From assembly GCF_040744945.1 (NCBI RefSeq), contig NZ_CP160453.1, positions 5,766,001-5,830,000 of the forward strand: 64,000 nucleotides of DNA, read 5' to 3'. Each line of letters opens with the position of its first letter. Position 1 is the stretch's first letter. The translations under genes and the position numbers were made by a program. Origin of the DNA: Saccharothrix sp. HUAS TT1. Its GTDB lineage: Bacteria; Actinomycetota; Actinomycetes; Mycobacteriales; Pseudonocardiaceae. This document shows, in pieces, positions 58,040 to 64,000 of this stretch. The notes under the pieces were generated by a model. It was not told the origin of the DNA and made no database searches. It saw only the letters and a program-made list of their open reading frames with translations.

Positions 58040-58813
58040 GTGACCGCGAACCACCCCTACCTGTCCGGGCCGCACCCCCGCGCGTTCGCCCACCGGGGCT
58101 GGCACCTCGACGAGCTGGCGGGGATGGAGAACTCGCTGGCCGCGTTCCGCCGCGCCGCCCGGGAGGGGTTCCGCTACCTGGAGACCGACGTGCACGCCAC
58201 CTCCGACGGGGTGGTGGTGGTGCACCACGACGCGGTGCTGGACCGCACCACCGACGCGACCGGCCCGGTGGCGGCGCAGCCGTGGTCGGCGGTGCGCCGG
58301 GCGAAGGTCGGCGGGCGGGAGCCGGTCGCGCGGCTGGAGGACCTGCTGGAGGAGCTGCCCGACGCGCTGGTCAACGTCGACGTCAAGGCCGACTCGGCGG
58401 TCGTGCCGGTGCTGGAGGTGCTGCGCCGGGTCGACGCGCTGCACCGGGTGTGCCTGGCGTCGTTCTCCGACAAGCGGCTGGCCCGGCTGCGGCGGCTGGG
58501 CGGCCCGGGGCTGCTGACGTCGATGGGCCCGCGCTCGGTCGGGGCGCTGTGGGCGGCGGGCCGGGCGCCGCTGGTGGGGCTGCCGGTGCGGGGCGCGGTG
58601 GCGCAGGTGCCGGTCAACCAGGGCCGGCTGCTGGTGGTCGACGGCCGGTTCGTGCGCGTCGCGCACCGGCGCGGCCTGGAGGTGCACGTGTGGACGGTGG
58701 ACGAGCAGGCCGAGATGCGGCGGCTGCTCGACCTCGGGGTGGACGGGCTGGTCACCGACCGGCCCGACCTGCTGCGCGACGTGCTGGTCGACCGGCGGGC
58801 CTGGGCGGGCTGA
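58040..58813 (+). CDS. Glycerophosphodiester phosphodiesterase
   Basis: A 257-residue GDPD-fold enzyme. Catalytic HR is in AFAHRGWH, metal ligands in YLETDVHATSDG (E, D) and catalytic His in VVVHHDAVLDRTTD; the C-terminal HVWTVDEQAEMRRLLDLGVDGLVTDRPDL is typical. It cleaves glycerophosphodiesters to glycerol 3-phosphate and an alcohol. There is no signal peptide, so it is probably cytoplasmic. GTG at 58040. It lies between the zinc-finger gene (divergent) and an MFS transporter gene. Confidence 0.92.
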   Translation: MTANHPYLSGPHPRAFAHRGWHLDELAGMENSLAAFRRAAREGFRYLETDVHATSDGVVVVHHDAVLDRTTDATGPVAAQPWSAVRRAKVGGREPVARLEDLLEELPDALVNVDVKADSAVVPVLEVLRRVDALHRVCLASFSDKRLARLRRLGGPGLLTSMGPRSVGALWAAGRAPLVGLPVRGAVAQVPVNQGRLLVVDGRFVRVAHRRGLEVHVWTVDEQAEMRRLLDLGVDGLVTDRPDLLRDVLVDRRAWAG

Positions 58814-58858
58814 CCGCGTCGCGCGGCGTGACGTGCGGGAGGCCGGTTGGCAACAGGT

Positions 58859-58876
58859 TGGTGGTGATCACCACCA
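58859..58876. promoter_or_regulatory. Perfect 18-bp palindrome before the MFS gene
   Basis: TGGTGGTGATCACCACCA lies over the -35 position of a probable promoter whose -10 is TATACA (58892-58897). This is the geometry of a repressor operator for the transporter gene at 58908. Confidence 0.7.
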
Positions 58877-58907
58877 CCGGGTGGACGGCGATATACAGTC
58901 CGCCCCC

Positions 58908-60305
58908 ATGAGCGTGGCCGACAGCACCGCACCCGCCGTGGACCGCAGGCGGGAACAGCGCGGGTGGACCTGGTACGACTGGGCGAACTCGGTGTTCCCC
59001 ACCTCCGTGGTCACCGTGTTCCTCTCCGGCTACCTGACCGCGGTGGCCAAGGAGGCGGCCATCGCCGACACCGCCCGCAACGGCGCGGACGCCTGCGCGG
59101 AGGGGTCGCTCAAGCAGTGCGACATCTCCCTGTTCGGCGCCTACTTCCCCGCCGGGTCGCTGTGGGGCTACCTGCTGTCGATCGCCACGGTCGTGCAGGT
59201 GGTGGTGCTGCCGGTGATGGGCGCGATCGCCGACCGCACCCAGAACAAGCGCCGCATGCTGGGCGCGCTGGCGTTCACCGGCTCGGCCGCCACGATCGCG
59301 CTGGCCGCCGTCGGCGGCGACGACTGGCACCTGGGCGTCGCCCTGTTCATCCTGGGCAACATCTGCTACGGCGCGTCGGTCGTCGTGTACTACGCGTTCC
59401 TGCCCGAGATCGCCGCGCCCGACGAGCGCGACGCGGTGTCCTCGCGCGGCTGGGCGTTCGGCTACCTGGGCGGCGGCCTGGCGCTGGCGGTGCAGCTGGC
59501 GCTGTTCGTCGGCCACGACGCGGTCGGGTTGAGCGAGGGCGCCGCGGTGCGGGTCGGGTTCGTGCTCTCGGGGCTGTGGTGGGCCGGGTTCACCCTCATC
59601 CCGCTGGCCAGGCTCAAGCGGCACCAGGCGCCGCACGGCACGGAGTCGGGGGCGTCGGTGATCACCGCCGGGTTCGCCGAGCTGCGCCAGACCGCGAAGC
59701 AGGCCCGCATGTTCCCGCTGACGCTGGCGTTCCTGGGCACCTACCTCATCTACACCGACGGCATCGCCACCGTCGCCAACGTCTCCGCCCAGTACGGCCG
59801 CGACGAGCTCAAGCTCGACGAGACCGTGCTGATCACCACGATCCTGATCGTGCAGTTCGTCGCGTTCTTCGGCGGCGTGCTGCACGGCCGGGTGGCCCGC
59901 TCGTGGGGGGCGAAGCGGACCATCATGGTCAGCCTGTGCGTGTGGATCGTGGTGATCGGCGCGGCGTTCTTCGTGCAGGCCGGGCAGCAGGGGCAGTTCT
60001 ACGCGCTGGCCGCGGGCATCGGGCTGGTGCTGGGCGGCACGAACGCGCTGTCGCGGTCGCTGTTCAGCCAGATGATCCCGCCCGGCCGCGAGGCCCAGTA
60101 CTTCTCGCTCTACGAGGTCGGCGAGCGCTCCACGTCGTGGCTGGGGCCGCTGGTGTTCGCCGGGGTCGGGCAGGCCACCGGGTCGTTCCGGCTGGCGATC
60201 ATCTCGCTGGTGGTGTTCTTCGTCCTCGGGTTCGTGCTGATGATCTTCGTGCCGGTGCGGCGGGCCATCACCGCCTCCGGCAACCCCGTCCCCGCCAAGG
60301 TCTGA
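58908..60305 (+). CDS. MFS transporter, UMF1/Atg22-like
   Basis: A 465-residue membrane protein with about twelve helices. The opening WTWYDWANSVFPTSVVTVFLSGYL (Y-D-W-A-N-S) is diagnostic of the UMF1/Atg22-like family of MFS proteins, and GAIADRTQNKRRML is the loop 2-3 signature. A central cytoplasmic loop (RLKRHQAPHG) separates the halves. Yeast Atg22 exports amino acids from the vacuole; bacterial members have no settled substrate. An 18-bp palindrome over its promoter indicates tight control by a regulator encoded elsewhere. Confidence 0.9.
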   Translation: MSVADSTAPAVDRRREQRGWTWYDWANSVFPTSVVTVFLSGYLTAVAKEAAIADTARNGADACAEGSLKQCDISLFGAYFPAGSLWGYLLSIATVVQVVVLPVMGAIADRTQNKRRMLGALAFTGSAATIALAAVGGDDWHLGVALFILGNICYGASVVVYYAFLPEIAAPDERDAVSSRGWAFGYLGGGLALAVQLALFVGHDAVGLSEGAAVRVGFVLSGLWWAGFTLIPLARLKRHQAPHGTESGASVITAGFAELRQTAKQARMFPLTLAFLGTYLIYTDGIATVANVSAQYGRDELKLDETVLITTILIVQFVAFFGGVLHGRVARSWGAKRTIMVSLCVWIVVIGAAFFVQAGQQGQFYALAAGIGLVLGGTNALSRSLFSQMIPPGREAQYFSLYEVGERSTSWLGPLVFAGVGQATGSFRLAIISLVVFFVLGFVLMIFVPVRRAITASGNPVPAKV

Positions 60306-60324
60306 CCACCGCGCTGCCGGCCCC

Positions 60325-61059
60325 TCACGCGGCGGGCGCCGGGAGCCGGGCCGACCAGGGGCGGAACAGCGCCACCACGACCGCGGCGACCGCCCACGAC
60401 ACCAGCAGCGTCGTGACCGACAGCCCCGGCGCGAACGCCACCGACGCCGCGCCCGCCACCAGCGCCACCGGCGCGATCGCCCACCACACCCGCGGCGTCG
60501 GCGGCGCCTCCCGGTGGAACCCCAGCACCGCCGCCGCGGTGGCCGCCAGCGCCGGCACGTGCCACACCGGCGCCCACCACGGCAGCCCCGCCGCCACCGA
60601 CCACACCGCGGCCGCCAGCGTCGCCAGGCCGAGCAGCCCGGCGGCCACCCGCCCCACCGCGCGCCGGCCCGTGACCAGCGCGGTGAACGCCACCACCGCC
60701 GGCACGTCGTACCACCAACCCGGCACGTCGTACCACCAGCCCGGCACGTCGCCCGCGAACCCGACCCGCGCGCTCATCGTCCACGACTGCGCCGCCGCGA
60801 CCAGCAGCCCGAGCAGCCCGGTCAAGGCCAGCAGCCGCGTCGCCGTGCCCGCGGGCCGCCGCGCGCCCAGCCGCACCCGCGCCGACAGGGCCAGCGTCGC
60901 GCCCGCCTCGCCCCACCCGGGCCACCCGTGCTCCAGGTCCAGCCCGTCGGTGCGGTCGGCCAGGAAGATGCCCGCCATCTCCTCCTCCCGCTCCGCCCGG
61001 TACCAGGCGGGCAGCAGCCGCAGCAGCGCCCGGTAGCGCCGTTCCAGGTTCGACCTCAC
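60325..61059 (-). CDS. Integral membrane protein coupled to PadR regulator
   Basis: A 244-residue protein. The first 75 residues are cytoplasmic and resemble the segment found in PadR-linked membrane proteins (ERRYRALLRLLPAWYRAEREEEMAGIFL). Six to seven hydrophobic helices follow (LLALTGLLGLLVAAAQSW, VVAFTALVTGRRAVG, AAGLLGLATLAAAVWSVAAG, VWWAIAPVALVAGAASVAFA, TTLLVSWAVAAVVVALF). It contains an in-frame tandem duplication of VPGWWYD (21-bp DNA repeat). GTG start overlaps the PadR stop, so expression is PadR-controlled. Similar PadR-membrane pairs respond to envelope-active compounds; function here is not shown. Confidence 0.82.
   Translation of the reverse strand: MRSNLERRYRALLRLLPAWYRAEREEEMAGIFLADRTDGLDLEHGWPGWGEAGATLALSARVRLGARRPAGTATRLLALTGLLGLLVAAAQSWTMSARVGFAGDVPGWWYDVPGWWYDVPAVVAFTALVTGRRAVGRVAAGLLGLATLAAAVWSVAAGLPWWAPVWHVPALAATAAAVLGFHREAPPTPRVWWAIAPVALVAGAASVAFAPGLSVTTLLVSWAVAAVVVALFRPWSARLPAPAA
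60701..60751. repeat. 21-bp in-frame tandem repeat in the membrane protein gene
   Basis: Units start at 60701 and 60722 (one base differs) with a partial third unit; each full unit encodes GWWYDVP. It lies in a periplasmic or loop segment between helices. Slippage could change the copy number. Confidence 0.75.
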
Positions 61060-61379
61060 AGCGCCCCCCTCGCCCTGAGCACCGACGACGCGGCGCGCAC
61101 GTTCGCCGACAGCCGGGCCACCTCCGCCGACAGCACCCGCACCCCCGCGTCGGTCAGCCGGTAGTAGCGGCGCAGCCGCCCCTGGTGGACCTCCTCGCGG
61201 TCGCGCTCGGCCAGGCCCTCGGCGACCAGCCGGTCCAGCACCCCGTAGAGCGTGCCGACCCGCAGCCGCATCCGGCCCTCCGACAACCCCTCGACCGCGC
61301 GCACGATCGCGTACCCGTGCAACGGCTCCTCCGCCAACGCGGTGAGCACCAGGAACACCTGCTCCGATATACCTCTCAC
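61056..61379 (-). CDS. PadR-family transcriptional regulator
   Basis: A 107-residue PadR protein of the short type. Winged helix: ISEQVFLVLTALAEEPLHGYAIV, RLRVGTLYGVLDRLVAEGLAERDREEVHQGRLRRYYRLTDAG, then a single C-terminal dimerisation helix. The GTG at 61379 gives the family length; the longer frame is non-coding upstream. The region before it is rich in GATATA-type words (GATATACC near the start, GATATATC at 61402-61409) unlike the GC-rich surroundings, a probable operator. It is coupled to the downstream membrane protein gene by a GTGA overlap. Confidence 0.9.
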   Translation of the reverse strand: MRGISEQVFLVLTALAEEPLHGYAIVRAVEGLSEGRMRLRVGTLYGVLDRLVAEGLAERDREEVHQGRLRRYYRLTDAGVRVLSAEVARLSANVRAASSVLRARGAL

Positions 61380-61401
61380 ACCGCACGTTATACCGCTTCG
61401 C

Positions 61402-61409
61402 GATATATC
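61402..61409. promoter_or_regulatory. AT-rich palindrome upstream of padR
   Basis: GATATATC, with related GATATACC (61365-61372) and GTTATACC (61387-61394) words nearby, forms an AT-rich cluster over the expected promoter and start of the PadR gene; PadR proteins often bind ATAT-rich palindromes. Confidence 0.45.
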
Positions 61410-61528
61410 TCGGCAAGCTTTCCGAGCCGGCGCGCGGCCCGGGGGCCCGGGGCTTCCGGGTCGGGTCGCGGCAGGTCGGGGCAGGTCCGTGCGCCGTCCG
61501 CGCGGCCTGCGCACTAGGGTGGCCCGCC

Positions 61529-62257
61529 GTGGAACCGATCACCCCCGCCCCGGACCCGACCGACGCGCTGTCCTCCGTGCCCGCCTCCGGCGCCGGCCGC
61601 GGCCTCGCGCCCACCGGGCGGCTGAGGTTCTTCTTCGGGCCGATGGACTGCGGCAAGTCCACGCTGGCCCTGCAGATCGACCACAACCAGGCCCGGCAGG
61701 GCCGCCGCGGCCTGCTGCTGGTGCGCCACGACCGCTCCGGCGCGCCCACCATCTCCAGCCGCATGGGCCTGGCCCGCAACGCCCTGGAGGTCCACGAGGA
61801 CATGGACCTGTGCGCGCTGGTGCGCGACTTCTGGGCGCACGGCAGCCGGGTGGACTACCTGATCGTGGACGAGGCGCAGTTCCTGTCCGCCGACCAGGTG
61901 GACCAGCTCGCCGAGCTGGCCGACGACGCCCGCCTGGAGGTCTACTGCTTCGGCCTGGCCACCGACTTCCGCAGCAGCCTGTTCCCGGGCTCGCGGCGGC
62001 TGTTCGAGCTGGCCGACGAGCTCAACGCCATCCAGGTCGAGGTGCTGTGCTGGTGCGGTCGCCCCGGCCGGTTCAACGCCCGCGTGCACGACGGCGAGGT
62101 GGTCCGCGCCGGCGACACCGTCCTGGTCGCCGACACCGTGCCGCCGCCCTCGGCCGACGCGGTGGACGTGCGCTACCAGGTGCTGTGCCGCACCCACTTC
62201 CGCACCGGCGACCTGGGCCCGCACACCGTCAAGGGCCACCAGCTCAGCCTCACCTGA
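61529..62257 (+). CDS. tdk: Thymidine kinase (type II)
   Basis: A 242-residue thymidine kinase. P-loop FFFGPMDCGKST, lasso and Walker B in YLIVDEAQFLSADQVDQL with the catalytic Glu, and a structural zinc site from VLCWCGRPGRF and VLCRTHFRTG (His replaces one Cys). It phosphorylates thymidine for DNA synthesis. About 28 residues precede the core, longer than in other bacteria; GTG at 61529 has TAGGGT (61515-61520) as a possible -10 and would be nearly leaderless; a later start is possible. Confidence 0.93.
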   Translation: MEPITPAPDPTDALSSVPASGAGRGLAPTGRLRFFFGPMDCGKSTLALQIDHNQARQGRRGLLLVRHDRSGAPTISSRMGLARNALEVHEDMDLCALVRDFWAHGSRVDYLIVDEAQFLSADQVDQLAELADDARLEVYCFGLATDFRSSLFPGSRRLFELADELNAIQVEVLCWCGRPGRFNARVHDGEVVRAGDTVLVADTVPPPSADAVDVRYQVLCRTHFRTGDLGPHTVKGHQLSLT

Positions 62258-62331
62258 CCCCGCCCCCGCTGGACGACGCCGGTTTCGCGTCCCACAATGG
62301 ACAAACCACGTTGCCGGAACCGGGACACGAC

Positions 62332-62934
62332 ATGAGCGCACCGCGCGAGCACGAGCACGGCCCCGAGGGGGCGCACGACGACGTGCTGGACAAGGTCGGC
62401 GAGCGGCTGCGCCACATCCGCACCAGCCGGGGCGCGACGCTGGCCGACCTGGCCGAGGCCACCGGCATCTCCAAGAGCACCCTGTCGCGGCTGGAGTCCG
62501 GGCAGCGCCGCCCCAGCCTGGAGCTGCTGCTGCCGATCGCGCGCGCCCACCGGGTGCCGCTGGACGAGCTGGTCGGCGCGCCGCCGGTGGGCGACCCGCG
62601 GATCCGGCCGGTGCCGATCCGCCGCAACGGCATGACCGTGCTGCCGCTGACCCAGCAGCCGGGCGCGCTGCAGGCGTTCAAGATGATCATCCCCCACCGC
62701 GGCGAGCCCGACCCGCGCACGCACACCGGCTACGAGTGGCTGTACGTGCTGTCGGGGCGGCTGCGGCTGATCCTGGCCGACCACGACGTGGTGCTGGTGG
62801 CGGGCGAGGCCGCGGAGTTCGACACCCGGCTGCCGCACTGGTTCGGCGCGGTCGGCCCGGAGCCGGTGGAGGTGCTGAGCCTGTTCGGCAAGCAGGGCGA
62901 GCAGATGCACATGCGCACCGGCCGCAAGCCCTGA
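62332..62934 (+). CDS. XRE-cupin transcriptional regulator
   Basis: A 200-residue protein with an N-terminal XRE helix-turn-helix (residues about 22-78; VGERLRHIRTSRGATLADLAE, ATGISKSTLSRLESGQRRPS) and a C-terminal cupin_2 barrel (about 110-185; GYEWLYVLSGRLRLILADHDVVLVAGEAAEFDTRLPHWFGA). Such regulators sense a small ligand in the cupin. The His-rich start (EHEHGPEGAHDD) is variable. It is alone between thymidine kinase and a Nudix gene; targets unknown. Confidence 0.92.
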   Translation: MSAPREHEHGPEGAHDDVLDKVGERLRHIRTSRGATLADLAEATGISKSTLSRLESGQRRPSLELLLPIARAHRVPLDELVGAPPVGDPRIRPVPIRRNGMTVLPLTQQPGALQAFKMIIPHRGEPDPRTHTGYEWLYVLSGRLRLILADHDVVLVAGEAAEFDTRLPHWFGAVGPEPVEVLSLFGKQGEQMHMRTGRKP

Positions 62935-62971
62935 CCTCCCCGCCGTCGCCGCGACCCGCCAGACTGTGCGC

Positions 62972-63442
62972 ATGACAGGCAGGCGCAGCGCCGGGATCCT
63001 CCTGCACCGGGTGGTCGACGGCGGTCTCCAGGTGCTCCTGGGCCACATGGGCGGCCCGTTCTGGGCGCGCAAGGACGAGGGCGCGTGGTCGATCCCCAAG
63101 GGCGAGCCCGACGGCGAGGAGGACCCGGAGGCCACCGCGCGCCGGGAGTTCGTCGAGGAGCTGGGCCTGCCGTTGCCCGAGGGCGAGCTGGTGCCGCTGG
63201 GCGAGGTGCGCCAGTCCGGCGGCAAGGTGGTGCGGGCGTGGGCGCTGGCCGGCGACCTGGACCCCGACCAGGTGATTCCGGGCACGTTCACGCTGGAGTG
63301 GCCGCGCGGCTCCGGCCGCTACCGGGAGTACCCGGAACTCGACCGCGTCGCGTGGTTCCCGCTCTCCGAGGCGCGGTTGAAGCTCGTGTCCGCGCAACGG
63401 GACTTTCTGCACAGACTCGCCCGAAATCACTCTTTCGAGTGA
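62972..63442 (+). CDS. Nudix hydrolase
   Basis: A 156-residue Nudix enzyme with an intact Nudix box (G-x5-E-x7-R-E-x2-E-E-x-G) at about residues 46-68, including ARREFVEELG. The surrounding sequence (SAGILLHRVVDGGLQVLLGHMGGPFWARKDEGAWSIPKGEP ... ELDRVAWFPLSEARLKLVSAQRDFLHRL) is that of the broad NTP/ADP-ribose pyrophosphohydrolase group often labelled predicted NTP pyrophosphohydrolase. It likely cleans up modified nucleotides or sugar nucleotides. ATG at 62972 (GTG 62966 possible). Confidence 0.9.
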   Translation: MTGRRSAGILLHRVVDGGLQVLLGHMGGPFWARKDEGAWSIPKGEPDGEEDPEATARREFVEELGLPLPEGELVPLGEVRQSGGKVVRAWALAGDLDPDQVIPGTFTLEWPRGSGRYREYPELDRVAWFPLSEARLKLVSAQRDFLHRLARNHSFE

Positions 63443-63911
63443 CACTGAAGTTATCGAGGGGATGAAGCATCCGTTTGGACGTTTGGGTGCGGGCCGTCCG
63501 GGTGATTCATCCTCATGTTCGCCACCGGCCACACCCGTGCCGCCACCGAGCGTGGTGACGGCTCCGAAACCCGTCGATATGACTTTGCGTGACCACAACC
63601 ATGACGGACGTCACTACTGCTGCGTTAAACCCGCCGTAACGTCGCCCTGCGTGGTCGGTCTAAGCTGTCGCAGCCGCACGACTTCGAGCGGGACTGCTCC
63701 ATCAGTGTGATGGCGTACCCCGGTAGCTTGATAACGCGTCACGAACCGGCCGCGATTGCATCCCTTAGGAGGAGCCTTCGTTGACGGGTGAAAGACGTCA
63801 CTGTGGGCGACGATGACCGTGAAGCCGGGAACGAACGGAGCAGTCCGATCGTTGCACTCGGTGAGCAACAAGCCTGGGCCCCGGCCCTGAGCCGAGCGAA
63901 AGGACACCGCC
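63443..63911. other. 469-bp intergenic region upstream of rbpA
   Basis: No convincing gene. It contains an AGGAGGAG sequence (63767-63774) followed by a TTG-initiated 11-codon frame (63781-63816), and a sigmaR-like promoter (63827-63853). Frames at 63462 and 63788 lack family features. No riboswitch or tRNA was recognised. Confidence 0.5.
63827..63853 (+). promoter_or_regulatory. Predicted sigmaR/SigH-type promoter of rbpA
   Basis: GGGAAC, an 18-base spacer and GTT match the consensus of the thiol-stress sigma factors (GGAAT/C-N18-GTT). Transcription would begin near 63861. In Streptomyces rbpA is a known sigmaR-regulon member, which supports the assignment. Confidence 0.75.
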
Positions 63912-64000
63912 ATGGCCGACCGCGTTCTACGGGGTAGCCGGCTCGGAGCAGTCAGCTACGAGACCGACCGCAATCACGACCTCGCCCCGCGCCGGTCGGT
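63912..64000 (+). CDS. rbpA: RNA polymerase-binding protein RbpA, 5' part
   Basis: The first 29 residues, beginning MADRVLRGSRLGAVSYETD, match the conserved N-terminal tail of RbpA, the actinobacterial protein that binds sigma factor and core RNA polymerase, stabilises the open complex and affects rifampicin sensitivity. The gene runs off the right edge; the zinc-ribbon-like core and sigma-interaction domain are outside the window. GAAAGGA precedes the ATG. A sigmaR-type promoter about 60-85 bp upstream fits its known induction by thiol oxidation. Confidence 0.93.
   Translation, partial: MADRVLRGSRLGAVSYETDRNHDLAPRRS

Noticed and set aside
63462..63710. 82-codon frame before rbpA beginning MKHPFGRLG
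   Set aside because: The purine-rich stretch touches the ATG, the product is low-complexity and no family is recognised.
1..64000. CRISPR array, tRNA, rRNA or complete insertion sequence
   Set aside because: No regularly spaced repeats, cloverleaf-like segments, rRNA-like stretches or transposase genes were found on reading both strands.

Overview
The window is very GC-rich DNA with dense genes, many GTG and some TTG starts, and many 4-base GTGA/ATGA stop-start overlaps. Gene content includes RbpA, the DUF3090/SCO1664-family pair, Ku/LigD end-joining genes, a BTAD-type regulator, an F420/PPOX-type protein and a sigmaR-like promoter. This points to a chromosome segment of an actinomycete, most likely Pseudonocardiales (Saccharothrix/Actinosynnema/Lentzea type); the genus is inference. 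No rRNA, tRNA, CRISPR array or complete insertion sequence was recognised.

Layout. 0-4.7 kb: 3' end of a tyrosine recombinase; a TetR gene coupled to an FAD monooxygenase with a perfect operator; an AlkZ-like winged-helix protein; and a divergent cytochrome P450 followed by an unlisted 20-codon gene with an ideal Shine-Dalgarno, an aromatic C-terminus and a 20-bp hairpin behind it (candidate P450-modified RiPP). 4.7-7.4 kb: SHMT-like PLP enzyme divergent from a PucR-type regulator; a MarR regulator. 7.4-14.8 kb: peptide use, with M20 and M55 peptidases divergent from a dipeptide-type ABC importer whose two ATPases are fused. 14.8-18.9 kb: five-gene minus-strand run (HAD hydrolase, APH-like kinase, acyl-CoA dehydrogenase, HxlR regulator, SDR) behind a TetR-type palindrome. 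19-27 kb: two small unknown proteins, a divergent Hsp18/regulator pair with overlapping promoters, a secreted quinoprotein-like beta-propeller, and a minus operon of S9 peptidase, S66 carboxypeptidase and dienelactone hydrolase. 26.8-32 kb: DUF3090, SCO1664-family, GNAT, APH-like, DUF3097, NfeD and SPFH genes, closed by a clear terminator. 32-40 kb: amidase, pentapeptide-repeat protein, CGNR zinc finger, a 58-residue cysteine protein coupled to a TetR gene, sucrase/ferredoxin-like protein, hydrolase/SDR pair and methionine aminopeptidase.

40.4-45.4 kb is an island whose plus strand is very C-rich whichever strand is coding; it carries small regulators (XRE, MarR, WYL), a methyltransferase, GNAT, VOC and a two-part glycosyltransferase. 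After about 790 bp without a convincing gene, which holds two LexA-box-like sequences and a hairpin, composition flips to G/T-rich for 46.2-54.2 kb: tyrosine recombinase, Ku, LigD phosphoesterase-ligase, LigD polymerase, GrpB-like protein and a 997-residue BTAD regulator. 54.3-64 kb: PPOX and VOC proteins, a PAS-PAS-GGDEF-EAL protein, glycerophosphodiesterase, UMF1-type MFS transporter, PadR/membrane protein pair, thymidine kinase, XRE-cupin regulator, Nudix hydrolase and the start of rbpA behind a GGGAAC-N18-GTT promoter.
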